DNA of 64,000 bases from Plantago major (GCA_026545765.1 CM048840.1:7165765-7229764); one strand, 5' to 3'. Positions 23,127 to 36,038 are shown, counted from the stretch's first letter. Numbers and translations are program-made. The notes: generated from the sequence alone by a model not told the origin.

Positions 23127-24690
23127 GAAAGAAAATACTTTTCCAATTCCAATATCCTGTGAAAAACATATAAATAAACCTTTTACAAGAAACTTGAATT
23201 TTTCAAAAAATAGAAAATAAAGAAAAACAAATTATGCATCTTAAAGAGGAACTAAGTTTTAAAAGAATTGAAGAAAAAATAAAAAGCCCAATTCTACAGA
23301 AACAAATTTTAACCTATCAAAAGAAGCTAGAGGATGAAGTTTGTTGAAATTTCCCGACTTTTGGGATAGAAAAGACATATTGTAACCCTTCCTTATGAAA
23401 ATGATTACGAAGAAAGTAAAATTCGACTAAGGCAAGGCCTATACAAATGAACCAAGAACTGTTAGAACATTGTAAAAAAGAAATTTCAGAATTATTAAAA
23501 ATGAAAATCATAAGACCAAGCAAATCACCATGGTCATGTTCTGCATTTTATGTACAAAAGAATACTGAACTTGAGAGAGGAACTCTAGACTAGTTATAAA
23601 TTATAAACCATTAAACAAAGTCCTCAAATGGATCGTATCCAATTCCAAATAAAAGCGATTTGCTTAAAAGACTTTATAATGCTAAAATATTCTCCAAGTT
23701 CGATATGAAATCCGGTTTACGCAAATACAAATTTCGAAAAGATAAGTACAAAACGACTTTTTTGTTCGTTCGGACAATTTGAATGGAATGTCATGCCTTT
23801 TGGATTAAAAAATGCTCCTTCAGAATTCCAAAAGGTCATGAATGATATTTTCACTCCTTACACTACTTTTACAATTGTTTATATTGATGATGTCCTAGTT
23901 TTTAGTCAAGATATAGAACAACATTGGAAACACTTAAATATTTTCCTAAAAGTCATAAAAGAAAATGGTTTAGTTGTCTCCTCAAGAAAAATAAAATTGT
24001 TCCAAGTAAGCATAAGATTTCTCGGACATCAGATTCATGAAAGTACTATTATACCAATCCAACGGTCTCTAGAATTTGGGGACAAATTCCCGGATGAAAT
24101 AAGAGACAAAACCCAATTACAAAGATTTCGGATCATTGAATTATGTAGGAGATTTTATCCAAATTTAAGACAAACTTGCAAACCTTTGTTTGAAAGATTA
24201 AAAAGAACCCTCAATGTGGACAAGCAAACATCTTGAGATAGTCAAAGAAATAAAAACAAAAGTTAAAACTCTTCCTTGTTTAACCATTTGTCATTGATAC
24301 TCTTAAGATTGTACAACCGACGCCTTAATTAGGGTATGGAGGCATTCTTAAGCAAATCATTGATGATAGGGAAACAATTATTAGATATCATTCTGGTACT
24401 TGGAAATCGGGAGCACAACAAAATTACTCAACCATTAAAAAAGAAATACTCTCGATGGTTTTATGCATTACTAAATTTCAGGAAGACTTGTTAAATCAAA
24501 AGTTTTTGCTTAAAATTGATTGTAAAGCTGCAAAAGAAGTTTTGACAAAAGATGTTCAAAACCTAGCATCAAAACAAATATTTGCTAGATGGTAAGCAAT
24601 TTTGTCTATTTTTTATTTTGATATAGAATTCATAAAAGGAACTGACAATTGTATTCCAGATTATTTGACAAGAGAATTTCTTCAGGGATG
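23127..24690 (+). pseudogene. Viral reverse transcriptase and RNase H region, broken
   Basis: The best-preserved part (23793-24236) has the reverse transcriptase segments MPFGLKNAPSEFQ and YIDDVLVFSQ. YIDD is the catalytic aspartate pair motif of the family. Upstream and downstream parts, including the RNase H domain at about 24240-24690, are recognisable only across several frames. No integrase follows, which separates this from LTR retrotransposons. Caulimovirids copy their genome from RNA with this enzyme. Confidence 0.88.
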
Positions 24691-26048
24691 GAAGAAAGAA
24701 GATTAGTACCATTGGCATCAACAGCAGGATCAAGTTCCGGGAAAAAACCCATGGTAAATTTGGCACAATATGCACAAAATAAGCCTGAAAAATCCTTGTC
24801 CCCGCACCATTACAAACTATCCCACAAACAAGGCAACAGACATCTCTGCAGTTACAACAAATTTCAACCTCTTAGTAAAGTAGCATTAACACCATATCCC
24901 AAGCCTGAACAATTTCCACCTCTGCACTCAAAATTAGCCACATTACCCACCTACAAACAAACTTTGACACAAACCAAGTCCCAAATTCCAAATAAAGATG
25001 ACCAGATTGTCCCTATTTAAGCACAGGACACTTTCACAAAGAATGTGTCATTGAAGATGACTGGATTCCAGAAAATTTTCCAAAACAAATAGACAATGAT
25101 AATGCCTCACAATTTGCAGAACAAGGTGCTATCATTTCACGGATATCTTAGGCGACAAATTTTGTAGGATTTATGAAAATCACCAGAAACCACAACAATA
25201 TTATGAGGACATCTTGGTCCAAACAAATTCTCTTCATATTCAAAATAAAGTTCCAAAAAACCATCCAAACACCTCATCAGCCATTGGTTACAGAAAAATT
25301 TTCATCAACAAAGTTATTAGTCTAGCTGATTGGGGAAACCCTTATACTCTGAGGGAGATAAAAACCCATCTCATATGTAATTATTTTGATTACATACAAG
25401 CTTGGACAAAATTCCTCTACATGCAAAATGCAGTCAACTCCATGTCATATTTCTTCTTAATGGGAAAAACTCTACCACCACCAGAAGAACTTCCTAACTG
25501 GTTTCTTGCATGGTGGCATGATTTTGGACCATTACCAGAAATGTTCGCAGACAAAGTTCAAAAATCATTTGAGTACTTTTCAGATAGGTACAAAAAACAA
25601 AGTTGTTCTCACAAATACCCCCTGATGATTAAGTTTTACAAAGAATTCAATTTAACCTGGATTTTGAGAATCCTACAAAATGTTTGGTATGATGAAAATA
25701 CCAGTTTATACTGGTTAACAAAAGAAAGCAGAAGTTAAATGGTGGAACAAAATGGACACCAGTCCACTGGAGAAGGACAGCATATCGGAATGGTTCAAAC
25801 TCCATCCAAAGTTTAGCAAACAAATTGTCTCCCGAAAGGTCCAACAAAATGAAGAATTCCTGATGATGAAAAATACCATCCAAACAAGATTAGCACAAGC
25901 AAGCTCATTGGATGAGATGAAAGCAATTCTACAAACTGCAAGTGAAGATGAAGGATCAAGTTCCTCAGTCAATTTCGAACAAGATAATGAAGATGATTGT
26001 TATGGGATTTTTACTCCCATACAGAGAGGTAAAAATAAAAGAAAGTGA
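24688..26048 (+). pseudogene. Viral ORF2, function unknown, broken
   Basis: A start ATG at 24688 overlaps the end of ORF1. The first part (to the stop at 25018-25020) is low-complexity and rich in Ser, Pro, Thr and Lys. A worn zinc-knuckle-like GHFHKEC lies near 25024-25050, in another frame. The main domain (25214-25738, then 25752-26048 in a shifted frame) is rich in aromatic residues and predicted helices. The C-terminus is acidic, ending in a basic tail at 26048. A second reading frame behind RNase H is a florendovirus trait. I know no established role for it. Confidence 0.7.
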
Positions 26049-26424
26049 CTGAAAGATTCCCCGACAAATTATTCAATCAAAGGACAAAGGGACAAAGTGA
26101 AAAATTAATTTCCCGACAAACTGTTCAAATTCATGGACAAATTGCAATCAGCCTTCCGGATGTGAATTGAAGAATTTCAAGTCCGCACAGGAAACTGGCA
26201 TTCCTTCAAATAGGCTTCAATCAGAAGGAAGAAGAACACAACGAAAAAACCAGAGAAGAAAAGAAAATGTATTCAAAGAGCTTTTTCTTTGTTTTGTACT
26301 CTTCCAGATTCTTTTATCTTTATGTAAAAATTTCATCCAAAAACATTAGCTTAGCAGTTTTCAGATTCTTGTAATCAGATCAGATTTCAAAGTTAAAGTC
26401 AGAGTTGTAATCCGATTAAATTTC
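26049..26424 (+). other. Viral 3' non-coding region
   Basis: It contains a segment (about 26240-26420) repeated with small changes at 26716-26890. By position this should hold the viral promoter and the polyadenylation region. TTTATCTTTATGTAAAAA near 26309 is a possible signal cluster, but no firm TATA box was chosen. Confidence 0.55.
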
Positions 26425-26429
26425 AAATT

Positions 26430-26430
26430 G

Positions 26431-26493
<63 letters not shown>

Positions 26494-26514
26494 GTATGTA
26501 TATATGTATATATA
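26430..26514. repeat. TA/CA dinucleotide tract at an internal viral junction
   Basis: TA, then about 17 CA units, then TA and GTA units, lie exactly between the end of one viral piece and the start of a capsid-region fragment. Confidence 0.95.
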
Positions 26515-26718
26515 GCATCCTCAAGTAAAGAATATACCTCACCAGATAAGCAGATACACAGATTTTCTTTTAAAATCAATGAGTATAAACCTAAGTTAAC
26601 AGAAACAGAGATTCTTCAGGAAATAAATTCTAAGTTAGGAGTTTAGAAAAATTAAATATTTTAAAAAAATCTTTAGAAACTGTCTATTCAGGTGATGAGT
26701 CTGGAGATAGTAATCAGA
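26515..26718 (+). pseudogene. Fragment of the viral capsid region
   Basis: It matches 20911-21110 with numerous substitutions and a small deletion near 26640. It is bounded by the dinucleotide tract on the left and by a second copy of the 3' non-coding region on the right. Confidence 0.85.
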
Positions 26719-27012
26719 AGAAAAGAAATCCCAGAGCAAAAAATGTATTCAGATATTTTTTTCTTTGTATTGTATTCCTCCAGATTCTTTTATGTATTTG
26801 TAAAAATTTCACCCAAAGATATTAGCTTAGCAATTTTCAGATTCCTGTAATCCAATCAAATTTCAAGTTTAAGAGTCAGAGTTAAATTCAAAGTTATCTC
26901 AGGTATAATTCTGGTTATTTTTCTACAGTACCTTATTTTCACAATATCTTAATCTTGCCAATTACTTCATCATTATGTATACCTGTATTTCCGCTATGCT
27001 ACCTGATACAAA

Positions 27013-27025
27013 TGGTATCAGAGCC
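27013..27025 (+). promoter_or_regulatory. Viral minus-strand primer-binding site (tRNA-Met type)
   Basis: TGGTATCAGAGCC matches the complement of the plant initiator tRNA-Met 3' end, the primer for caulimovirid reverse transcription. It is followed by a leader with a short upstream frame (ATG at 27131). The equivalent site is missing in front of the longer copy at 19215. Confidence 0.88.
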
Positions 27026-27171
27026 ATAAAGTCCCCGGGAGAGTATTAGTTAATTGAACAAACTTGATTTTGTAGTAAGTTTTGATTCTGGTAGACACGC
27101 ATATAATTCCTTGGATAGGTGTGTAAGACGATGTCTGAATTACCTTTTACGAAATCAAGCCAGTAAGATTA

Positions 27172-27779
27172 ATGAATAAGCTTTTTGGGAACAATATGGC
27201 TTCTGCCTCATCATCTGTACCATATACTAATGAAAATGTAGTATCTACTATTGAAAACACTTGGGAAGATAAAGATTTGTTCAATTGGAAATCACCAAAT
27301 GTAGATAAAAGTACAATATATAAGCAAAGCATATTAGACTTTAGATCAGCTTATACTATAAAAACAGAAGAACAAGTTCTTCCTTTAGTAAGTGATCAAC
27401 AAACTTTACATTTATTCACTAAAAAGTCAATTAGAAAGCATATAGCCAGTGGATACAAATTCTTACATATAGGTCTTGTACAAATTGCTATTAAACCTTT
27501 AACAAGAGAAGGATTAGATACTAGCATTTTTGTTGCACTTAGAGATGCTAGACATTTTGATTTTCAAAATTCCCTTTTAGGATTAATTGAAACAAGTCTT
27601 TGTAATTTACCAATTTATTTTAATTGTTATCCGAATTTTACCATATCCCTGACTGACCCACATATTTTAGATATTCTTACTTTAAATGTAAAAACTCATA
27701 ATTACAAAATGAAGCATGGTTCTCATATATATGAAGTATTTTATAGAATACATTACAAAGTTATGAATACGGGTTTAAA

Positions 27780-27782
<3 letters not shown>
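27172..27782 (+). pseudogene. Second copy of the viral movement-protein start, truncated
   Basis: The frame stays open from the ATG at 27172 to 27782, where it runs into a TA tract at the position that is intact near 19966 in the longer copy. Identity to that copy is high, and this copy lacks its frameshift near 19712. Codons beyond 27782 are repeat-derived. Confidence 0.88.

Positions 27783-27841
<59 letters not shown>
27783..27841. repeat. TA dinucleotide tract at the right edge of the viral locus
   Basis: About 29 TA units directly abut the truncated movement-protein region. Non-viral DNA follows. Confidence 0.97.
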
Positions 27842-27844
<3 letters not shown>

Positions 27845-28072
27845 TGGTCCGTAGGTCCAAATTTGGTTCTTTATATAATTTGTGATATATTATTGGTTTC
27901 TGTACCTAGTTTTCAGTAATATACGTGACTTTTAAAGGGTTTACACAATTCATACTTAAATGGTATCGATTGCGGTTTATCTGCGTGTAAAAGAGAAGAA
28001 AGAATTTCCAAACAAAAATATACTCTTAATGGAAGTGGGAGCTAGCTCACGGTTGGTTGGTATTTGTTGAAA

Positions 28073-29080
28073 GAGTGTTGTTAAACGCAGCACCTGTTTT
28101 GCTAAACGCAGCACCAATTATTTGCGTACTTACCAAAAATGTCCTTAACTAAAAAAAAACTTTAAAAATTAACGTAAAATCGAAATAACTCGTTTACACA
28201 AACACAATAACATTAACATGCACGATTGAATACAAATTTCAACAATAAAAAACAGCGAAAAAATTTCGCAAATTTTTTTAATTTTTGGTGAAAAGTGGAA
28301 AAAGTTGAAAAATATGTAGAGAAATTGGGGGAAGAAAATGAAAAAATGAAATGGACGGTTTTGAGAAGGTTCTCAAAACCGGCCATTTTTTAAATGGCCG
28401 GTTTTGAGAACCGGCCATTTCATTTTTTTTTTCAGTTTCAGTTTTTTTTTTTCCAATTTTTTCCAACTTTTTTTTTCCAATTAAAATGGGCCGTTTGACT
28501 GGCAATATTTTTTTTAAAATTTAAATTTATTTATTTTGAATTTGCAACTTTAACTTGAATCGAAATGCTTCCGAATAAAATGTTACAATTTGAACACGAA
28601 CGAACTTAAAGTTAAAGTTGCAAATTCAAAATAAATAAATTTAAATTTTTAAAAAAATATTGCTGGTCAAACGGGCCATTTTAATTGGAAAAAAAAAGTT
28701 GGAAAAAAAATTAAAACTGAAACTGAACAAAAAAATAAATGAAATGGCCGGTTCTCAAAACCGGCCATCCATTTCATTTTTTTTTTTTTTGTAGTTTTAG
28801 TTTTTAATTTTTTCTTTTTTTTCCCCCAATTTCTCTACATATTTTTCAACTTTTTCCACTTTTCACCAAAAAAAAAATAATTTGAGAAAATTTTTCGATG
28901 TTTTTTATTGTTGAAATTTGTATTCAATCGTGCATGTTAATGTTATTATGTTTGTGTAAACGAGTTATTTTGATTTTACGTTAATTTTTAAAGTTTTTTT
29001 TGAGTTAAAGACATTTTTGGTAAGTACGCAAATAATTGGTGTTGCGTTTAGCCAAAAAGGTGTTGCGTTTAACATTTGTG
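28073..29080. mobile_element. 1-kb foldback (long inverted repeat) element, Mutator-like
   Basis: The two arms, about 28073-28565 and 28600-29080, are near-complete reverse complements around a centre near 28583. The ends start with GTTAAACGCAGCACC-type sequence. Flanks TTGTTGAAA (28064-28072) and TTCTTGAAA (29081-29089) make a 9-bp duplication with one mismatch, which fits a Mutator-like foldback. The left arm has an extra nested palindrome around GGCCGGTTTTGAGAACCGGCC (28350-28425), while the right arm has a shorter version. There is no coding capacity. Transcription from either side would give a hairpin of several hundred base pairs. Confidence 0.88.
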
Positions 29081-29089
29081 TTCTTGAAA

Positions 29090-29942
29090 AAACTAATTTA
29101 ACTTGCCTCATGGCCCTCATTCAACATGTCTTTGATGCTCGGAAAAATAAGCGAAGAAAAGGAGAAAAGGAAGTTCACAAGCAACTGACTTGTAACGATT
29201 ATATCCTTAGCTTAGGCCATTCTTTTTCAACCTAAAACTCATTCGATTCGATTCGATTCTTAGTTATATTTTATACTATAATTGATTCGATTCGTAAAAT
29301 TTCATTGAAGAATGTAGTCTTAATCAGTTAATTGGGCTGTTTTGAGCGAAGTCACGTTATATGCATGCTGTAAATTCTTAAGTAAGTACTTCTTTAGCTC
29401 GTAAAACTTGCCCAAAACCTATGATAGCGGACTCAGTGCATAATTAAAGCTAAACCTGAAATTGATACTGATGGACACGTAGCAAAGTTTTAGTGTTACT
29501 AATTAGTAATTAAGATAGCAGTTCGAGTGTAATATTTTAGTAGTTTCAGTGTCGTTTTAACAAAACTAATAAAAAGGGAACATTATAAAATGAATGATAG
29601 TTTGATTGGTGATAATTAAAGTAGATTTTAAACCATTAACCGGATCGGTTGACGTTCGCCAAATAAATAGTCAAACCGTTATATTTTGATAAAATAAAGT
29701 CGCGCTGAGTTAATAATCCCTAGATTTTCCCCTGAATTTAATGGAAGTGACAATGTGTAAATGTTCGAAGAAGTGTTAGGGGACAAGGCAATTAAAGGTC
29801 ATCAAAGTCGGAAACTATTCAATCATGACACCACTTTTACGTGCCGTTTTGGTCGCATTTTGTGTCCCTTAGCAATGGTCAATACATAACAACTCAAAAA
29901 ATCACATCATTTTCTTGTCCCAAAATATTTTTTCCAATAAAA
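29090..29942. other. Intergenic DNA, no gene seen
   Basis: An open frame starting inside the foldback (29017-29235) has no recognisable domain. The rest is AT-rich with no clear structure. Confidence 0.45.
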
Positions 29943-29944
29943 TA

Positions 29945-30196
29945 CTCCATCCGTTCTTTTACAATGTTTACATTTTGGTTTGGTGTGAATATTAAGGAAA
30001 TGAAATAAAATATTAAGTAAGTGGTAAAAAGTAAGATGAAATATAGAAAAAATATGTGAGATAATAGATAAAGTATGAAAGAGGGTGTTTAAAAAATTAA
30101 TAAGTAGAGATTGTGAGTTTCTAAAAAAGTAAACGTTAAACTTTAAAAAAGATCCTGAAATGGTAAAAAATAAACTTTTAAAAAGAACGGATGAAG
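29945..30196. mobile_element. Stowaway-type MITE
   Basis: Inverted ends CTCCATCCGTTCTTTT and AAAAGAACGGATGAAG are flanked by TA at 29943-29944 and 30197-30198. The length is 252 bp. This is typical of the non-autonomous Tc1/mariner group. Confidence 0.9.
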
Positions 30197-30563
30197 TATT
30201 TAGATTTCATCATTTCAAGAATTGCAACTTGGCGAGAAGAAAGGAAGCCTCCTCCACTAGGTATTTCACATTAAGGAGGATTTGCTCTGTAATTCAAACA
30301 TACGCGGACAACATAAGACATCTATAAAGTGTTCGTAAAAAATAAACACTTATAGATGATATTCCCGGGATTAGTAGTCGATCGAGTCCACGTTGTTTAA
30401 GTGTTTGTAAGAAAGGAAAGGAAAATAATTACTCTAAAGTACTGTGATTACAAATAATTTATAGCTCTATCTTAATATAGTTCCTGCCATAATATTTTTT
30501 AATGGTCGAATTTTAACCACGTACCATCATCTTAATCTGAACCAATTAATTATGGCACTACAT

Positions 30564-30706
30564 TAACTTGGGTATATGATTAAGTTGTTAACCTTGTGGC
30601 TCATAATAAACATCACTTGAGAAATGAATTTAAAATTATTATTTAAAATGATGTTGTTTATTGTGAGCCACAAGATCTACAACTTATTCATAGACCCGGT
30701 CTATAT
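30564..30706. mobile_element. Hairpin MITE
   Basis: Nearly the whole 140 bp folds on itself. The left arm holds TAAGTTGTTAACCTTGTGGC and the right arm GCCACAAGATCTACAACTTA. No target duplication was fixed. Such small hairpins can resemble miRNA precursors. Confidence 0.6.
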
Positions 30707-31182
30707 AAGAATTTTCCCTTCAATACTATAGTCTTAAAGTTTCTAGGTAGAATCTATTATTATTATTATTATACAAGGGAAATTATCAGGATAGTTAACG
30801 GACCAACTTTTTTTTCCTCCTTTAATCCCTCACTAGTCAATGGCCCGTCGATACTCGACGGGGCTTGGAGACAAAACTCAAAATAAAAAATCAATAGATT
30901 CTATAATAACATACTGAAGTTGAGAAACATACAAAAGCTACAATGTGAAAATGACTTATCTAATCGCTTCAACATTGCATCAGAAGTCATCCTACCTGTA
31001 AAGTGTATATGTAAATTAGTGAAATTGAACATGAACATATGTAAACTTTAGTCGGTGTTAAAAAAATTAAAGTTTATACACATAAAACATTAATTCACCT
31101 CATAACTTGTCGAACATTTCTTTATAAACCACAATGGTTGTTGTGTCATATGTATGACCATCTTCATCGTAAATCAATACCT

Positions 31183-32420
31183 TCAATCCCTTCCTGCTGG
31201 TAACTCCAGAGAGAGAGAGCATTGTTGAATACGGGTGAGAGGAGGTAGAGGCCGACGTGTGAGAGAGATTTTCCCTGACTCTTTGATGGTAATAGCAAAG
31301 CAGGAAAATATGGGGAACTGTCTCCTATTAGAATTGATAGGGAATTTCTTCTCGTTGGATGGTCTCATCATCGTAATTAAAACATTTTGGCCCCCGTTGA
31401 TTCCTAATATCATCTTTACCTCGATGATATGCTTCCCAAAATTAGTAACTATAAGCCTTGTACCATTAGTCCATTACACAACTCGAAAGTCTGATCAATA
31501 TTTCTCGGAAGCATTATCATATACCCAACCTACATGATGATCTTATGGTTCGGTAATCTAGACAATTAATGATGTTGATAAATTCTATAATGAAAATATT
31601 TTCGAGACCATTCTCCTGGTCATCTTCCCTAACAATGCTACCAATGCTCTTGTATTCAACACTATTTTAGGGCATATTCGACATGATAAATTGATTTATC
31701 TCATCAACTATTTCATTGTAGGTTCAAGAACACCCCGATGATAAAAATATTCAGGGTCTAGTGATGGATCAACTAAGTGATCAAACAACGAAGATTATGT
31801 ACTATTGACAATGGTTGAAATTTGATGACTTACTTGTTGAATAAGTAATTCTTCGGGGTCTTGACATCAACCCCACCATGATTAGCTTCATCGGCAGTGC
31901 CATCACCGACCTGTATACTCCGCAATTTTTTTCATCACTTGAATCTTGGAAGATAACAAACCAGATTGTGTAGGATTGAATTTGACGTTAAAAAAGATAA
32001 GTTGAATATGAAATAAGTAGGCTTGGAATATAGATACGACATGCAATTTCCATGCAATCTCAAGTTCTTTGTCAGTCGAAGCACCTCACGTGCATCCCAT
32101 GTTCTAGATGAGCACATATCATTGTTCACAATATAATACCTACTACCTCGTGGAGTAATAGGTAAAATATGCCGTAAGTCCCCAATGAAGACAATAAACA
32201 CCCCCACCAAATTGCCCATCTAGACGACCCATCACATCTCTCAAACTCTTATTAAGCGCTTCCAAACAATGTTGGTTTGCCAATGAGCCTCGTCCCAAAT
32301 AATAAGTCGAGTCTCCTGGAGTAGTCCCGTGTGACCTTTGAACCATGTTTGAGCTTATTGCATGTTGAGTCCTCATGAATTTGAATGGTATCCCGAATCT
32401 CGAAGCGTCATCCTACCCAT
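31183..32420 (-). pseudogene. Helitron Pif1-type helicase, decayed
   Basis: In minus-strand order, around 32310-32270 one frame reads LIIWDEAHWQTN (the Walker B DEAH-like motif). At 31935-32219 GDLRHILPITPRGSR and TWDAREVLRLTKNLRL match the conserved GDxRQxLP and LTxNMRL motifs. At 31183-31413 RRQFPIFSCFAITIKESG matches the late helicase motif. Blocks are in different frames with stops between them. The family unwinds DNA during rolling-circle transposition. The Rep/HUH nuclease part was not found. Confidence 0.85.
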
Positions 32421-32762
32421 AGGAAGGAGTGATGCAATCCCACTTGATGACAACCTTTTAGCTATCCTGCTTGATGCACTTACTGAGATTTTGTCCCGCC
32501 TACATGGGCGGAAATAGTGTTATTCATGTGAAAATATAAAAGTTAATATTGGATATTACTTTAATATTTTGTGAGAAATAAAAATTATAAAACAAAATTA
32601 ACCAATCGAGAGTTGATTTGGATTAATTATCGACACAGAACTCGGCATGCCACCTATTCAAATAAACATAATTTATATGCCATGCACCTTTGAAAATAAA
32701 TAAGATTTATATAGATAAAAAAAACAAATTACGAAGACATAAACATTATAAAATTTACCCCT

Positions 32763-32794
32763 GTAGTAAATGGCCCGTCGAGTAAATCGACTGG
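32763..32794 (-). other. Second Helitron 3'-type end inside the composite
   Basis: TAGTAAATGGCCCGTCGAGT followed by an imperfect complementary arm parallels the ends at 14137 and 30833. The terminal CTAG is altered. A Stowaway-like half end (CTCCCTCCGTCCCG) and a C tract (32882-32902) follow. Confidence 0.6.
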
Positions 32795-34559
32795 AAATGG
32801 ATATACTCCCTCCGTCCCGAATTCAACTTGGGACGTCCCAATTTCAATTTCTCATCCCTTTAATGGGAAATCTCTCTCTCTCCCCCCCCCCCCCCCCCCC
32901 CCACTTTATTAATTTTTTCTTAAAACTTATGTCAGGCTCATGTTAATTGAATCCGTATGAGGAATATAATTTAGCATGGACGATATATAACTTTTACAAA
33001 CATGTAATTTTACAATGTGTAAAAATATATGATTAAAACATCACCATTTCATTTAAAACCTTCCCAATAACTATTTGAATCAAAAGAGTGTTATTAGTGA
33101 ATGTGAACACTATTATAAAATACGTAATGTACTTAAAAGCCTCATTTATCAATTCTGTACAAAACAAAATATTACCTCATAATCTGCCGAACACTTTTTT
33201 ATACACCACGTGAGTTGTTTCATCACATATGTTACACTCATTGTTGCAAATCATGCTTTTATTATCTTATTGCTCGTGAATGTAGAGGGGAACATAAAAC
33301 TGGCCATGACTTGATGTGATTTGCCCACAATCCAACACATGTTTTTTCTTGCACAATTTGTACTGACACTTGCGCGCACCGGAAACTTTCTAGTGGATTA
33401 CCTGCCCTGACATTGCTCAGGAGGAAGCACCCCTTGTTGTGAATAGTAGAGTTCTCAACCCCTTTAAACTCTTTGAAACTTTGGGACATCACGTTCACCC
33501 CCCACTTAAATTGACCAACGTCTTGTTGTGTATTAGTTCTTACTTAGACCAACCATCCACCCCCTGTGGGTTTTGGATTGTTGCGGCTTAGATGCCATTG
33601 AAAACAATCCAACCACCAATCAATTGATACTTGATCCTCTATAGTGGCGCATAATTGATGACTTGGGTAGTACATGTTTCTGTAGTATGATATTGTTTGT
33701 GCTGAACATGAGCTCTCACAAATATGTTTATGAAATCATCCAAAGGTCCACATACTATGTGAGATCAATGGTGACGTAATTATATACTATTTATCACACT
33801 CGCTCTTAATCTATGTTATGTGAGGTATTACATCTACCCATTAAATTGCAGGGAGCAGTGTACCAGGCTGTAGGACAAATAACTTACACCCTTTTCGGGT
33901 TTGGTTACGGTCTCGCTCTGTTACTATTTGTAACATTTCGTCCCCTTTTGACCAGCCCAACTACTCATTAAATGTCCCATGTCCTTTCTTTCTCACTATG
34001 TACTCGAGAGCAAACACACCTTGTTGAGAATATTATAGTACATTTATCCCATCCATCAAGTTTGTTTCTTTATTTTGATTTATTTGAAGTGAAACCCTCA
34101 CAAATTTATTTTATGGGATCACAATGTGAGAGTAGTGGTCCACTTATATATCATCTATCCTACTTGTTGTTAATCGATTTGGGATATGGGATAATACAAA
34201 CCCCATCAAACCCGACCATATTATTGTTTTCATTTGCTTCAAATTAATTGCGGTATTAATCATTTTCGTTCAAACCAAAAAAAGAATACTACAAACAACA
34301 ATAAGTGGAAAACGTGTACTCTCTCCCTCTTAGAGAAGCTGTCCATATTTGACTTTTTTGTAGTCAACAAAATTCAACTTTCACTACAAATTAATTTCGA
34401 GTTGTAATGATATAATTTTCAATTAAAATATATAATGATACTTTACATCCAAAATTTTATTTATAATTCAATTGAAGTTTTAATAGTACAATCTAAACAA
34501 ATTGACGCGGGGAGTATGTTATTTTCCAAGATACAATCTCTTAAACTTCCTAACAACTA

Positions 34560-34731
34560 CACCCTCCGTCTTATAATGAATGTTAGACATTTCATTTATA
34601 TCCGTCCCAATTGTGACATATTATTATTTGTCACAATTTATAATACATGTGGACTTATCCCGTTATTATTTATACTATATCTTAATCTCAGTTCCAAAAT
34701 TAAATGTATCATTTATTTTAGTCGGAGGGAG
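34560..34731. mobile_element. Stowaway-like MITE in the Helitron
   Basis: The ends CCCTCCGTCTTATAATG and TTTTAGTCGGAGGGAG are inverted. TA lies on both sides (34558-34559 and 34732-34733). The length is 172 bp. Confidence 0.75.
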
Positions 34732-35968
34732 TAAATACAATTAAAAATGTCATAATTTACACAATAATTATCATCCTGTAATGTGTCTTGATCAAATAAG
34801 ATCCTCAACAATCTTAACCTACTTTTGTATTATGTATTTGTTTAGAATTTATGTAGTGATATATGTGAATCCCATAACATACTCAGATTCCCGTTGAAAT
34901 GATTGAGAAATCAAGATAAGCATGGAAAACCTTAAATAAGAGCATTTTATCATGTACGTACATGAAGAAACGTCTCTACATACACCATATTTCGAAATAA
35001 AATAAATATTGCTCCATTCCATGAAGGCTAATGATAATTCCATAGCAAACTCCTAACGACAGAGCAATTTTAATTAATTTGGACGCTTCAAGTTTTGTGA
35101 CATTTATAAATTCTATAAAAGAAAACTTGCTCTAACATTATCATTTACCTTCCATAAAACAACTATCAATACATAAAATCATTGCATTGGCTTCGATACA
35201 ATGCAATCCAAAAATGACATATCAAAATAGTAGTGTATCGGGCCACAACAACAGGAAGGAAAGATGTTTTGTTTTGAAAATGAGGTGAATAAAAAAATTA
35301 TACTCATACGTTCGTTGGAAACTTCTTAGTGTGTCACTCATTCTAAAATTGTTCCAGGCAAGGACACTTAACTCTTGAATTCTGATGAATATTTTCATAA
35401 AGGTGACATTGTTCGTATAGGTAACGTTGTTTTTGACCCCTTGAAACTATCTCAAAATTTTGGTGCATTACAATATTTGCGAAATATTAAATATCGCTTA
35501 ACTTTTATTATTTGTGTGTATCACAAAAGCCTACGTTTATGCTTAAAGTTAGATGTTTTAGGTTTAGATAATACTAAGAAGAATTGGATCTAACATTACA
35601 CATATTCAACTTCAAATATATATATTAACTTAAAATTGTGTGTGTTCAATAAGCATGTATTATACTTACATCACCTGCATATCTAAAAATGTAATTTTTT
35701 AATTAGTTTTGACTGATCAGATCTCTCCGAGAGTCATGATTTCACAAAAGATGCTCAAGCACACATAATCATATCTACAGTAAAAACTCCATAGATGAAA
35801 CTCCATAAAGGAATAAACTCCTTATAGTAATAAAAAATTTCGGTCCCAACTTGGGACCAGTTATAAATAAGAATAAACTCCACATTGTAATATTCCACAA
35901 CTTTTTCAGATCCCACTTAAAGTAATTATACCCCCTTATAGTAATAAATGACATAATATTCGATAAAA

Positions 35969-35971
<3 letters not shown>

Positions 35972-36038
<67 letters not shown>

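Larger units (their letters stand above)
18874..27782 (+). mobile_element. Composite endogenous caulimovirid (florendovirus-like) locus
   Basis: Five viral pieces are joined: an inverted ORF2 end (18874-18950), a direct ORF2 end (18951-19214), a nearly genome-length piece from leader to 3' non-coding region (19215-26424), a capsid-region fragment (26515-26718) and a 3' non-coding region to movement-protein piece (26719-27782). The order movement protein, capsid with zinc knuckle, protease, reverse transcriptase and RNase H, then a separate ORF2, fits plant endogenous pararetroviruses, best the florendoviruses. That genus call is from memory of gene order, not a search. There is no integrase or LTR. 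TA or CA/TA tracts cap both outer edges and one inner junction. Frameshifts and stops throughout show it is an old inactive copy. Confidence 0.88.

Noticed and set aside
18874-27782. A Ty3/Gypsy LTR retrotransposon
   Set aside because: No LTRs or integrase, a movement-protein domain is present, and a second reading frame follows RNase H.
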